Of a DNA stretch of 64,000 bases, positions 1-8,322 are shown in pieces. Location of the stretch: NCBI GenBank assembly GCA_016180235.1, contig JACPBQ010000006.1:1-64000 (forward strand), written 5' to 3'. A model generated the notes under the pieces. That model was not told where the DNA came from. It saw nothing but the letters and a program-made list of their open reading frames with translations, and searched no databases. The DNA is from Candidatus Woesearchaeota archaeon (GTDB lineage Archaea; Nanobdellota; Nanobdellia; Woesearchaeales; GW2011-AR4). Within the stretch, counting starts at the first letter, position 1. Every line of letters begins with the position of its first letter. A program made the translations under genes and the position numbers.

Positions 1-237
1 TCCGGAAACTCTTAAGACAATTGGCTTGTCAATTTCTGCAGGAATCCAGTTTCTCAAAGCGCCTCTTGTGATCATCAAAGCGTCTGCATAAGGCAATAAA
101 GGATTGACAGTCTTTCCCAGATTCCTTAATCCTGTAGTTGGGCCCTGGAAATAGCCATGGTCAACAGCAAGCATTACGCATTTTCCCGTTTTCGGATTAA
201 TTATCCTCGATAATCTGTTTTTCATTCCCCAGTCCAT
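1..237 (-). CDS. LsrF/DhnA-family class I aldolase, N-terminal part (partial)
   Basis: The first 79 codons of a minus-strand gene run off the left edge. Residues 25-36 read [12 protein letters not shown], followed by [16 protein letters not shown]. This is the N-terminal strand and substrate-loop pattern of the DeoC/LacD-type Schiff-base aldolases that include bacterial LsrF and the archaeal ADH synthase/fructose-bisphosphate aldolase group. The ATG at 235-237 is preceded by AGGAGG at good spacing and lies 9 bp after the MTA phosphorylase stop, so the two are co-transcribed. The context suggests a role in handling the C5 sugar phosphate released during methylthioadenosine salvage, but LsrF-like thiolase or aromatic-precursor aldolase activity cannot be excluded. 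The catalytic lysine lies outside the window. Confidence 0.8.
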   Translation of the reverse strand, partial: MDWGMKNRLSRIINPKTGKCVMLAVDHGYFQGPTTGLRNLGKTVNPLLPYADALMITRGALRNWIPAEIDKPIVLRVSG

Positions 238-246
238 TTTTTCCTC

Positions 247-999
247 CTATCTTATCTTGGGTATTGTGCTTATTAATAAAGCGGTCACTTTCTCGACATT
301 CTGCCCGAATATCTGCAAAATGCCTTCCCATGTGACCGGCTCCTCATCTTCCTTCCAGCTGTCATAATCTGTGCTCATGGCAACAGCAGCATAAGGGATC
401 TTTGCTTCATTTGCAAGGGCCGCTTCGGGGGCAATTGACATGTTAATGACATCAGCACCCCATATCCTGAACATATTTGATTCCGCTTTCGTTGAAAACC
501 TTGGGCCTTCTATTGTGATGACGGTCCCTGTTTCATGGCAAAATATTTTCAACTCCCTGCAGGACTTTATCAATAATTCTCTAAGATACCCTGAAAAAGG
601 CTCAGCCATTGGAGCATGCGCGGGCTTATGCGGCTTAAATTCCTCATGGAACGTCATTTGCCTATGCCTTGTAAAATCAATAAACTGGTCCAAAATTACC
701 AGATGGCCCCGGTCAATCTCCTCCCTTAAGCTACCGCAGGCAGTTGTGGCCAGTATATGGGTACAGCCCTGCTCCTTTAAAGCATGTATATTTGCCCTGA
801 AATTAACCTGAGTTGGAGGTATAGTATGCTCTCTTCCGTGCCTTGCCAACAAAATAACATCTACATTCTTAATTTTCCCGAGTTTTAGAGGAGAACTTGG
901 CTTTCCGTAAGGGGTTTTTACCTCAATTTCTTTTGCATTCTGCAGCATATCAGGATTATCCAGACCGCTGCCGCCTATAATTCCTATTTTTACCATCAT
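247..999 (-). CDS. mtnP: S-methyl-5'-thioadenosine phosphorylase
   Basis: About 250 residues, full length for the PNP/MTAP family. It phosphorolyses methylthioadenosine to adenine and methylthioribose-1-phosphate. Visible signatures are the phosphate loop GGSGL (residues 9-13), RHG near 53, IEGPRFST near 163, the substrate Met in VINMS, and STDYD near 209. STDYD carries the Asp pair that selects 6-aminopurines, which favours MTAP over an inosine/guanosine phosphorylase. An upstream in-frame TTG at 1008 exists, but the tandem ATGs at 999 and 996 after a GGGGTGG stretch are better starts. It is the first gene of an operon with the aldolase at 1-237 and is divergent from APRT, which would recapture the adenine it releases. 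Confidence 0.93.
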   Translation of the reverse strand: MMVKIGIIGGSGLDNPDMLQNAKEIEVKTPYGKPSSPLKLGKIKNVDVILLARHGREHTIPPTQVNFRANIHALKEQGCTHILATTACGSLREEIDRGHLVILDQFIDFTRHRQMTFHEEFKPHKPAHAPMAEPFSGYLRELLIKSCRELKIFCHETGTVITIEGPRFSTKAESNMFRIWGADVINMSIAPEAALANEAKIPYAAVAMSTDYDSWKEDEEPVTWEGILQIFGQNVEKVTALLISTIPKIR

Positions 1000-1030
1000 C
1001 CACCCCAAAATAGGCCTAAGAAGAGGATAG

Positions 1031-1041
1031 CTATTTATAAG
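1031..1041 (-). promoter_or_regulatory. TATA box for the mtnP operon
   Basis: On the minus strand this reads CTTATAAATAG about 35 bp upstream of the mtnP start, a normal archaeal TATA distance for a short leader. Confidence 0.55.
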
Positions 1042-1072
1042 TTTTATTGATGGTATAATAAGCTCTATAACA

Positions 1073-1084
1073 AAATATTTAAAG
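1073..1084 (+). promoter_or_regulatory. TATA box for apt
   Basis: AAATATTTAAAG lies about 35 bp before the apt ATG. Together with the opposing box at 1031-1041 it forms a compact divergent promoter between the two purine-salvage genes. Confidence 0.55.
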
Positions 1085-1113
1085 CGCTATCCTTAACCGA
1101 AAAATGAAACAAA

Positions 1114-1641
1114 ATGACGATAAAATCCAGGATAAGGACAGTTCCAAACTGGCCTAAAAAGGGAGTTATGTTCAGGGATATAACAACTTTGCTTAAGGAT
1201 CCTGTCGGATTAAGGCTTTCTATCGATGATTTCCTTAAAAGATACAAAAAAATAGACATTGATATTATTGTCGGAATTGACTCAAGGGGATTTATACTGG
1301 GAGGCGCATTGGCTTATTTATTGGGAAAAGGATTTGTTCCTGTGAGGAAGAAGGGAAAGCTGCCAGCTGCTACAGAAAAACAGGAGTACCAGCTTGAATA
1401 CGGCACAGATTCTCTTGAGATACACAAGGATGCGATATCCAAGGGGCAGAAAGTTCTGATAATGGATGATTTGATTGCCACCGGAGGAACAGCGATTGCA
1501 ACCGCCCAGCTTGTGAGAAAATTAGGGGGCAAAGTCGTTGAGTTTGCCTTTATTGTTGAGCTGCCTGATTTGGGAGGCACAAAAAAACTCAAAGAGAAGG
1601 GCTTTGATTATTATGCCCAGGTTTCTTTTGAAGGAGACTAA
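1114..1641 (+). CDS. apt: Adenine phosphoribosyltransferase
   Basis: 175 residues, typical of type I PRTases. It converts adenine and PRPP to AMP and pyrophosphate in the cytosol. The PRPP-binding loop VLIMDDLIATGGTA lies at residues 114-127, the N-terminal PNWPKKGVMFRDIT matches the APRT-specific hood, and VGIDSRGF (residues 53-60) and RKKGKLP (78-84) are conserved APRT blocks. It is divergent from mtnP, so the pair forms a methylthioadenosine-to-AMP salvage module. The ATG at 1114 is the only start that preserves the family N terminus. Confidence 0.95.
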   Translation: MTIKSRIRTVPNWPKKGVMFRDITTLLKDPVGLRLSIDDFLKRYKKIDIDIIVGIDSRGFILGGALAYLLGKGFVPVRKKGKLPAATEKQEYQLEYGTDSLEIHKDAISKGQKVLIMDDLIATGGTAIATAQLVRKLGGKVVEFAFIVELPDLGGTKKLKEKGFDYYAQVSFEGD

Positions 1642-1669
1642 TTTTTTTACCAGTTAATGGGTTAGCATA

Positions 1670-3139
1670 TTATCCGATTGCATATACCTCTGTTTTTGTT
1701 TCTTTATTCTCATACACTATATTGCCATTTTCCCTGATATTTTCAAGGACATCTTCAGGGGTCATTGCTCTTGCTTTATCCACCCTGAAGTCCTGGTTTA
1801 CAAACGCATAATCGGCCTTTTTTATATTTTCAGTTTTTGGCAATAGAGTGAACCTGTCAAGGTAAAAGGACATGCACTGGCCGCCTGCCATGAAAACAGC
1901 ATCTTTTTCAGTATTTTCCCTTGCCCATTTGAAATCATCCTGGTAGGAATTCCAGCTTTCTGACGCTATGCTGAATTTTGCATATTCCGCAATGACAAAG
2001 CCAAAAGACACCATTATCATCAATACTATAAAAAAATAACCGAATTTTTTGTATCTTAGAACTATATTATCCACGCCTATCCCGTAGAAAAATGCCAATG
2101 CGATAAATGCCGGGAGAAGCATCCTTGAAACAAGAGGGCCGACATTTGCGACATACAGCGCAAATAAAACCAGAAAAGAAGCGAGCAATAAATAAAAGAT
2201 GCTGCTTCCCTTATGCTTCCTGAATCCGAATAATAACGGCAATAGAAAGATTATTGTCCCTGCAAGGAAAACTGCAAACAAAAGATCCAGATATGGTATG
2301 CCGATGAAATTTAATGTATTGTAGTTGCCGTCCGGTATTCCGAAAAATCCAAGGTAAGCTGATATGTAAGTTCTTAGCGAGAATATGCTGCCTAAATCCA
2401 ATGCCGAGTATGAGAGCTTATCAAATCCAGAGAATATGAAGTTAAGGAACGGCCAGACTGGGTTGCCAAGCAGCAGCCAGTTTCTTATGAACCAAGGCAG
2501 GCTTATTATGAGGGGTATAATCAACAATATTAATGAATTTTTTAGCCTTAAATGGTTTTTTGAATTTTTATAGGCAATGAACATCAACACAGGTATTACG
2601 AAAGCGCCGTTGTATTTTGTTAAAACTGCCAATCCGGCTGCAATTCCGCTCAAGATAAAATTATTTCTCAATGCAAGGTAAATGCTCAATACAACAAAAA
2701 AGGTGAGCATTGACTCCGTATATGCAAGCACGCTATAATCGATTGAAATCGGGATAAATGACAGGAACAATATGCCGTAGAATGACGCTTTTGCATTCAG
2801 GAAATACCTTAAGATGAAATAAGATATTATCAATGCCAAGGAGCCGAAGATAGGCGCAATAATCTTTAATCCAAATTCCCCGAGCAGCAGGTAGGAAAAT
2901 GATGCTATGATGTGGAATAACGGCGGAGCCCAGAAAGGCTCGTCCCTTCCAAGAGGCTCAAAAAGCGGAATCTTGCTGCTGTCAGCCATGAACCTTGCTG
3001 CGGAAAGGTGCCAGCAGGCATCACCGGAAACAGAATATATGCCTGCAAGAGAAAAGCGGACTATTACTGCTATGATTATTGCTATCAAGGCATATTTTTC
3101 ATACCTTTCCAGGTTTTTTAGTCTTGAAAAGAGCTTCAT
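1670..3139 (-). CDS. GT39/ArnT-like polytopic membrane glycosyltransferase
   Basis: 489 residues with about a dozen hydrophobic segments and a C-terminal soluble tail. The first extracytoplasmic loop carries SGDACWH (about residues 38-44) with an acidic residue, followed by DEPFWAPPLFH (66-76). This is the arrangement of GT-C fold enzymes of the PMT/ArnT family, which transfer a sugar from a polyprenyl-phosphate donor outside the membrane. It overlaps the upstream GT4 gene by 4 bp (ATGA), so it is translationally coupled as the last gene of the 5869-1670 operon. The acceptor is unknown; a surface glycan or N-glycan intermediate is likely from context. Confidence 0.75.
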   Translation of the reverse strand: MKLFSRLKNLERYEKYALIAIIIAVIVRFSLAGIYSVSGDACWHLSAARFMADSSKIPLFEPLGRDEPFWAPPLFHIIASFSYLLLGEFGLKIIAPIFGSLALIISYFILRYFLNAKASFYGILFLSFIPISIDYSVLAYTESMLTFFVVLSIYLALRNNFILSGIAAGLAVLTKYNGAFVIPVLMFIAYKNSKNHLRLKNSLILLIIPLIISLPWFIRNWLLLGNPVWPFLNFIFSGFDKLSYSALDLGSIFSLRTYISAYLGFFGIPDGNYNTLNFIGIPYLDLLFAVFLAGTIIFLLPLLFGFRKHKGSSIFYLLLASFLVLFALYVANVGPLVSRMLLPAFIALAFFYGIGVDNIVLRYKKFGYFFIVLMIMVSFGFVIAEYAKFSIASESWNSYQDDFKWARENTEKDAVFMAGGQCMSFYLDRFTLLPKTENIKKADYAFVNQDFRVDKARAMTPEDVLENIRENGNIVYENKETKTEVYAIG

Positions 3140-4146
3140 TTTTTTAGCAGGCTTATTGCTGCATTTGAGAATGCCCCTATATCCATGTTTTTTACCAAAA
3201 TGCCTTTCTTCACGACTTCCCTGTGCGAGCCGATATCAAATGCAACAACTTTTTTTCCGCAGGCCTGCGCCTCTGCCGCAGGAAGGTTAAATCCTTCCCA
3301 TTGGGAGCAGGTCAGATAGGCATCACAGGCTGCATAATATTTTGGCAAATCCTCATCTTTGACAAATCCGGTAAAAATAACATCCTTACCGGCAATTTTC
3401 TTTAATTTCCTGAAATAGTTATCAAAAGTAGGCTTTCCGATAATAATCAGTTTTGAATCCGGAACTTTATTTTTTATGATATTAAATGCTCTCAGCAGCA
3501 AATGAATGCCCTTATGCGGAGCAATCCTGCCGACATACAACAAGACCTTTTTATTTTTCAGGCTGTATTTTTTTATTATTTCTTCTCCTTTTGCCTTTTT
3601 ATTGAATCTTTTTGCATCAATTTTATTGTAAACGACCTTGCTCTTTATCTTTGACTCTTTCCACAGCTCATTGCTTAAGTATTTGCTTACAGAAAAGGCT
3701 TCATCAATGTTTCTTAACGTGATATTATTAAAAATCAAAAATAATTTCATATACAATCTTTGCAGTCCTGTATCCAACAGCCCAGTTGTATTAATGCCGT
3801 GATTCCAATAAATATATTTAATCTTGTAATTCTTTTTTGCCTTGTACGCCAGCCAGTTCATAGGGTAAAAATGGCTTATGACCATGTCATAGTTTTTCAG
3901 GCTTTTATAACAATTCATTTTTTTTGAATCTAAAAAGAAAAACAGCCTGTATAGCCTTTGGAAAAATTGGCTTTTTGGCATCCCAAGCCCAATCACTTTG
4001 TAATTTTTTGGCTTTATATCTGCTTCCAAGGCTATAATTGTAACGTCGTTTCCTTTTCTTGCATATTCTTCTGCCTGCTGCTCAACAACACGATCTATTC
4101 CGCTAAAATGATTAAATGTTGGCGTGAGTATGGCTATTTTTTTCAT
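3136..4146 (-). CDS. Glycosyltransferase family 4 (GT-B)
   Basis: 336 residues with the two-lobed GT-B pattern. The N-terminal lobe begins KKIAILTPTFNHFSGIDRV. The C-terminal lobe begins near residue 200 with LLYVGRIAPHKG and carries the donor-binding E-x7-E block EGFNLPAAEAQACG near residue 285. It should be a retaining transferase using a nucleotide sugar on the cytosolic face. It overlaps both neighbours by 4 bp, so it sits in a tightly coupled operon with a Dol-P-sugar synthase, a heptosyltransferase-like GT9 and a GT-C enzyme. Confidence 0.85.
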   Translation of the reverse strand: MKKIAILTPTFNHFSGIDRVVEQQAEEYARKGNDVTIIALEADIKPKNYKVIGLGMPKSQFFQRLYRLFFFLDSKKMNCYKSLKNYDMVISHFYPMNWLAYKAKKNYKIKYIYWNHGINTTGLLDTGLQRLYMKLFLIFNNITLRNIDEAFSVSKYLSNELWKESKIKSKVVYNKIDAKRFNKKAKGEEIIKKYSLKNKKVLLYVGRIAPHKGIHLLLRAFNIIKNKVPDSKLIIIGKPTFDNYFRKLKKIAGKDVIFTGFVKDEDLPKYYAACDAYLTCSQWEGFNLPAAEAQACGKKVVAFDIGSHREVVKKGILVKNMDIGAFSNAAISLLKK

Positions 4147-4859
4147 ATTTTCCCCATCAAATGCAAAAACTTCAATTTTAAAACCATAAAATAACCGGCA
4201 CCAAGCTGCTTTAATCCTAATTTGGATTTTCCTTTTGTCCTGTTTATGAAGGTTATCGGAATCTCTTTTATCCTGAAGCCTTTTAGATGGGCCTTGAAAA
4301 GCACTTCCTGGACAATGGAAGGCCCTTTTGACTCGAGCTTTTCTGCTTTTATTCCTTCAAGCACTTTTCTTTTGAAGCATCTAAAGCCGGAATTGCAGTC
4401 TTTCACTTTTATTCCAAGCATCAAAGTTATGTATAAATTTGCGCCCCATGTTACAAATCTTCTTAACAAGCCCCTGCCAATTTCCCTGCTGCCCTTTAGC
4501 CTTCTTGAGCCCAAAACCAAATCTGCATTATTTAATTCCTTAATCATCAATGGAATGTATTTCGGATCATGGCTTAAATCAGCATCCATCTCAACAATAA
4601 TCTCCGCATTATTTTTTAAGCAATAAATAAAACCATCCCTGCCTGCAGAACCCCTGCCTCTGTCTTTTTTTCTCAGCAATAAATGGACGCTTTTATTTTT
4701 TTTACCCATATCCTGCACTATTTTCCAGGTGCCATCCGGGCTGCTGTCATCAACAACAACAATGTGAAGGTTTTTAATTTTTAATTTCAATATTTTGCCG
4801 ATTAAATTGGCTATATTCTCCTTTTCGTTGTAAGTCGGAACCATAACATAAGTTTTCAT
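4143..4859 (-). CDS. Polyprenol-phosphate hexose synthase (DPM1-like GT2)
   Basis: 238 residues of GT-A/GT2 fold. It has VPTYNEKENI at the N terminus, VVDDSSPDGT (35-44) for nucleotide binding, RGRGSAGRDG (68-77) typical of DPM1, and the metal-binding EMDADLSHDP (90-99). These are hallmarks of dolichol-phosphate mannose synthases, which charge polyprenyl phosphate with one hexose from GDP- or UDP-sugar. There are no C-terminal membrane helices, as in the short DPM1 class. It would supply lipid-linked donors to the nearby GT-C enzymes. It overlaps the GT4 gene by 4 bp. Confidence 0.87.
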   Translation of the reverse strand: MKTYVMVPTYNEKENIANLIGKILKLKIKNLHIVVVDDSSPDGTWKIVQDMGKKNKSVHLLLRKKDRGRGSAGRDGFIYCLKNNAEIIVEMDADLSHDPKYIPLMIKELNNADLVLGSRRLKGSREIGRGLLRRFVTWGANLYITLMLGIKVKDCNSGFRCFKRKVLEGIKAEKLESKGPSIVQEVLFKAHLKGFRIKEIPITFINRTKGKSKLGLKQLGAGYFMVLKLKFLHLMGKI

Positions 4860-4861
4860 TT

Positions 4862-5869
4862 TCAGACCAATGATTTTGCTGCTTTTACCATTTCATCAAT
4901 GTCCCATTTTGGAGGATAATCGCATTTTGTCTTGTAAGAGCAATAATCCTTTCCATCGCCAATGATCTTTATTCCATCTGGAGGGAGCATGATTTCAGCA
5001 GCACTAGTCGGATAAAAAAAAGCTACAACTTTCTTTTTTAATGCGGTGCCTATATGCATAGCCAGGCTATCCGAGGTTATTAAAACATCGCAAAGGTTAA
5101 TCAAAGAAGAAAATTCCATCAAAGAATTATCGCATCCGGCGTCAATAATCTCTGTTTTTATCATTTTTTTTATTTTTTTATTCCTTTTATCTTCCTCAGG
5201 GCCGCCAAACAGCATCAATTTTGAATTTTTTATTTCTTTGCTTAAATTATCTATCAATTCCGCTGTCTCTGCTATGCCCAATTTTTTGTCCTGCCATCTT
5301 CCCCCGGCTCCTGTATTGATTCCAATAACCAGGCCGTTTTTTTTAATGCCGTTTTTTTCGGCAAAAGAATCTGCAAAATTTATGTACTTTTTTTCCAATA
5401 CCAATATCGGCAAATATTTTTTATGGTTTTCAAGCCCAAACATCTCAAAATGCATGTCCTGGTAGGTCCTTTTATTCTTAATCTTAAGCTGGTCAGCCTT
5501 CTGCTTGCCGAACCTTGATATCAGGCCCATGTCGAACCAAAGGGCAGAATCTTTTGTGTAAGCCCTGTTCCCGTTTTCGATATAACCCCCGATAAGCCTT
5601 TTTTTCTTTACCTGAGAAGCCAGCCTGCATGCATCATGCTCATCGTCAGGATTCAAAACCAGGTCGTACATGGGAAGACTTTCAGCTTCTAAATTTTCTA
5701 TGGAATAAAGATCTTCAATATACGGGTTATTTTTAAGCAATTCCAAGGATTCTTTTTTTGTAACCCAGTCAATTCCTGCATCCCTGTACTTTTCTTTCAG
5801 AGCCGGAAGAATGGAAGTTGTCCTAAGCACATCGCCTACTGCCCCCAGCTTTATTACCAAGATTTTCAT
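4862..5869 (-). CDS. Glycosyltransferase family 9 (ADP-heptose:LPS heptosyltransferase-like)
   Basis: 335 residues starting MKILVIKLGAVGDVLRTT, the N-terminal GT9 glycine loop that accepts ADP-heptose in WaaC/WaaF. The C-terminal lobe has GINTGAGGRWQDK and SDSLAMHIG, matching the donor-site blocks of the family. The reading frame stays open upstream to 5983, but the ATG at 5867-5869 restores the family N terminus and has AGGTG 7-8 nt upstream. The start codon is buried in an 11-bp hairpin arm (5864-5874 with 5898-5908), with the Shine-Dalgarno in the loop. With an ADP-heptose pathway in the same window, a true heptosyltransferase role is plausible; GT9 members using other ADP-sugars are the alternative. 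Confidence 0.85.
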   Translation of the reverse strand: MKILVIKLGAVGDVLRTTSILPALKEKYRDAGIDWVTKKESLELLKNNPYIEDLYSIENLEAESLPMYDLVLNPDDEHDACRLASQVKKKRLIGGYIENGNRAYTKDSALWFDMGLISRFGKQKADQLKIKNKRTYQDMHFEMFGLENHKKYLPILVLEKKYINFADSFAEKNGIKKNGLVIGINTGAGGRWQDKKLGIAETAELIDNLSKEIKNSKLMLFGGPEEDKRNKKIKKMIKTEIIDAGCDNSLMEFSSLINLCDVLITSDSLAMHIGTALKKKVVAFFYPTSAAEIMLPPDGIKIIGDGKDYCSYKTKCDYPPKWDIDEMVKAAKSLV

Positions 5870-5908
5870 TTCGAACACCTGAAAGATTTGTAAACGCTCG
5901 AAATGAAA
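5864..5908 (-). promoter_or_regulatory. Leader hairpin sequestering the GT9 start codon
   Basis: In the minus-strand mRNA, TTTCATTTCGA (from 5898-5908) can pair perfectly over 11 bp with TCGAAATGAAA (from 5864-5874), which contains the AUG. The 23-nt loop carries CAGGTG, the likely ribosome-binding site. This geometry would allow control of translation initiation. It is seen in sequence only; folding is inferred. Confidence 0.5.
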
Positions 5909-5993
5909 GCTACGAACGATAGTGAGTATGTTTTCATTTCCCATATAGGAAAATACAGCCAATTTAAAGCTTTTCTTATGCACCGGGCCACCG

Positions 5994-6005
5994 CTATATT
6001 TAAAT
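5994..6005 (+). promoter_or_regulatory. TATA box for the 6029 gene
   Basis: CTATATTTAAAT sits about 25 bp upstream of the ATG at 6029, implying a nearly leaderless transcript. Confidence 0.55.
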
Positions 6006-6028
6006 AATCTATACTGGTACTCCTAGCC

Positions 6029-7645
6029 ATGAAAGTGAAGAGGAAACACCTTGAACTGGCAGCATTCATAGCCGTCTACATGTTCGCGCTTTATCTCTGG
6101 ACACTGCCATTCCAGCATAACGAGATGCCCTACGGCGAATTTGATGCAATATCGCATTGGGGGCTTGCTGATTTTATTTCCCAGACTGACCGTACTTTTG
6201 TGTATCTTCCAAAATTCATTGATGAAAGGTATGGCGGCGATAACAGCTTTAAGCCTCACACTTTATGGTATCCACCACCGTTCCATACGGATTTTGCCAT
6301 AATATCCTCATTTGCGCAGGGAAGGTTTGTCCCGGTTTACCTGACTAATGCCGTCTTTGCGACTGCTATCCTAATATCGGTCTTTTTTGTTATTAGATCT
6401 TTATTTGGATTCTTGCCAGCTATATTATCCTCCTTTTTGCTGACATTTTCAATGAGGGACATAATGCCTTATCTATGGGGGCAATGGCCGGAAAGATTTG
6501 GGTATGCATTCGTACCTTTGACCCTTTACTGCTTTTACCGATATTATACGACTTATTCCAAAGAATCCTCGAAGCCAATTTACCTTTATCTTACTTCTTT
6601 GCTTCTCGGCATAAATCTGTTCATACATCCACTGACTTTTTTTCATTCAATTTTGGGGCTTTTTATTTTATTTGTGTTTTTATGGCTCAAGGAAAGGAAA
6701 TTTCCTTTGGACCTCAAGAGCATTTTAATTTCTATAGCATTATTCGCATTACTGATGTCTATATTCCCCTATCAGTCCGGCAATGTCATAGCATCTTTTA
6801 CCCAGGATTCCTCTTCACAGGATAAAGTGCACTCAGCCTTTTCCAGGCTTGCTCAGTGGGCGCCAAACGCAGAAGATTTCATAGGCTCTGTGCCAGCCTC
6901 TTATTTTTCCTTCAGGGAGATGAACGGCCTCTGGACACTCCCATTCCTGCTGTTTGGAATCTTATTCCTTGCTATAAGGAGGGAAAACAGGGACATATTC
7001 CTGCTTGCATGGCTTTTCAGCCTTTATTTAATACTGCATAGGGACCTTATCGGCAAGATATCATTCCTTCACAGGTCTTTATCTGCCACTGCCCATATTT
7101 TTGTCCCGATTACTGTTATTGGAGCGCTTTCAATACCAAAATTAATTCCTGTAAATAAAGACATCAAGAAATACCTGATATACGCATTTTCCATACTTAT
7201 TGTAGTGCTGGCTTTTATGTACAGCTTTCCGGCAGCAAATTCCACGCTTAAGGCAGCTTATGAACATCCATTTGTGAGAGTAAACCAGGATGAGATAGAA
7301 GCAACTGCATGGATAGAAAGCAACATTCCGGAAGATGGAGTTATTTCCCTAATAGGCCCTCCGGACGAAAAAAAATTCAGGTGGCTGGCATTTTTGTCCC
7401 ACAGGCCTTTCAGCAATATAGTTGAGTACTTAACTTTAGAGCAGTACAGCGAAAATGCCCAGGAACTTTTCAGCAAGGAACTGCATGAAAACTATGTCAT
7501 GCTGGACTATACGGATATCGGCAGGCTGCAGGACAGGAGCCATGCCGAAAGATGGCTGCAATTTGAAAGGATAGAGCTTGCAGACTTTACATTATTATAT
7601 GACAAGAACAATATAAGGATATACAAATATGAAACTCCAAATTGA
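6029..7645 (+). CDS. Polytopic membrane protein, putative GT-C glycosyltransferase
   Basis: 538 residues with many transmembrane segments and a soluble C-terminal domain from about residue 400. The first loop contains GEFDAISHWGLA with an acidic residue, followed by YPPPFHTDF near residue 90 and WGQWPERFG near 150. The paralogue at 8303-9985 has the same order of motifs (YPPLSYH, WGHWPS). This acid-YPP-WGxWP layout suggests a GT-C enzyme acting outside the membrane on polyprenyl-phosphate sugars. No exact family is recognised. It overlaps the next small membrane gene by 17 bp. Confidence 0.6.
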   Translation: MKVKRKHLELAAFIAVYMFALYLWTLPFQHNEMPYGEFDAISHWGLADFISQTDRTFVYLPKFIDERYGGDNSFKPHTLWYPPPFHTDFAIISSFAQGRFVPVYLTNAVFATAILISVFFVIRSLFGFLPAILSSFLLTFSMRDIMPYLWGQWPERFGYAFVPLTLYCFYRYYTTYSKESSKPIYLYLTSLLLGINLFIHPLTFFHSILGLFILFVFLWLKERKFPLDLKSILISIALFALLMSIFPYQSGNVIASFTQDSSSQDKVHSAFSRLAQWAPNAEDFIGSVPASYFSFREMNGLWTLPFLLFGILFLAIRRENRDIFLLAWLFSLYLILHRDLIGKISFLHRSLSATAHIFVPITVIGALSIPKLIPVNKDIKKYLIYAFSILIVVLAFMYSFPAANSTLKAAYEHPFVRVNQDEIEATAWIESNIPEDGVISLIGPPDEKKFRWLAFLSHRPFSNIVEYLTLEQYSENAQELFSKELHENYVMLDYTDIGRLQDRSHAERWLQFERIELADFTLLYDKNNIRIYKYETPN

Positions 7646-7976
7646 CAGGGAAAATATTGAAAATATACAGGTAGGCTCGCTGCTTATCATAGCTGTTATT
7701 GTATTTTTCTACTTTATACTTGGATTGCAGGGGGCGCTTTCAGCCTTGGGAATAATGGTTTTTTTTGTATTGCCTTTTTATTTCCTTCTGGGCAAATTTA
7801 ATTTAAGAGAAGACGAAAAATTAGCTTTCTCTTTTTTCATAGGAGCCGGAATATTTCCCGCAATAGCATACTGGCTCGGGATTTTTATATCTTTTAGACT
7901 TTCTATTTTTATAACTTTTATTATCCTGATTGCTGCAGCTTATTTTCTGAACAGGATTAAGAAGAAAATCTCTTGA
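7629..7976 (+). CDS. Small membrane protein, DUF1616-like
   Basis: 115 residues with about four hydrophobic helices. Its pattern (LPFYFLLG, then DEKLAFSFFIGAGIFPAIAYWLG) resembles the PGY-(x)n-ERxxxGxxxS core of DUF1616-type archaeal membrane proteins often found next to GT-C genes. AGGAT lies 8 nt upstream of the ATG. It is translationally linked to the 6029 gene and runs convergently into 7957-8322, a similar small membrane protein, with 20 bp of overlap. Function unknown. Confidence 0.55.
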   Translation: MKLQIDRENIENIQVGSLLIIAVIVFFYFILGLQGALSALGIMVFFVLPFYFLLGKFNLREDEKLAFSFFIGAGIFPAIAYWLGIFISFRLSIFITFIILIAAAYFLNRIKKKIS

Positions 7977-8322
7977 AGTTAAGCGCTATTCCGGATAAGA
8001 TCAAGACTATAGGCAGCACAACCGCATGGTATTTTATATTTAATCCAATCAATCCAAGATAATAGCTCAATATTCCGACAACAGATGCCGATACAAAGAT
8101 TCCGATTACAAACCTTTCCACGAAACCGAGCTTTTCACTCCAATAGAGCATTATAACATATCCTGGAATTACAAAGAGCCAGAATAAGGATAAGACAGTC
8201 CTCGACAAAACCAATAAATCCTCCCTGAAAAATGCAATCTTGAATATAGCCAAAGCCAATAAAATCAATAATCCAAGGTATATTGCCTCTTTTTTTATAA
8301 TCTCAAAAGCTTCTTTCTTCAA
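7957..8322 (-). CDS. Small membrane protein, DUF1616-like
   Basis: 121 residues, about four transmembrane helices, with FWLFVIPGYVIML and FVERFVIGIFVSASVVGI. This is the PGY and ER-G-S core typical of DUF1616-like proteins. It overlaps the start-side gene 8303-9985 by 20 bp, so it is the last member of the minus-strand operon that begins with the YfhO-like gene. The convergent protein at 7629-7976 looks like a diverged copy, so each large GT-C-like protein here has its own small partner. No function is assigned. Confidence 0.6.
   Translation of the reverse strand: MKKEAFEIIKKEAIYLGLLILLALAIFKIAFFREDLLVLSRTVLSLFWLFVIPGYVIMLYWSEKLGFVERFVIGIFVSASVVGILSYYLGLIGLNIKYHAVVLPIVLILSGIALNFKRFSS

Noticed and set aside
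5870-5983. N-terminal extension of the GT9 gene up to 5983
   Set aside because: The extension has no family match, and the ATG at 5869 has a Shine-Dalgarno and the conserved MKILVIKLGAVGD start.
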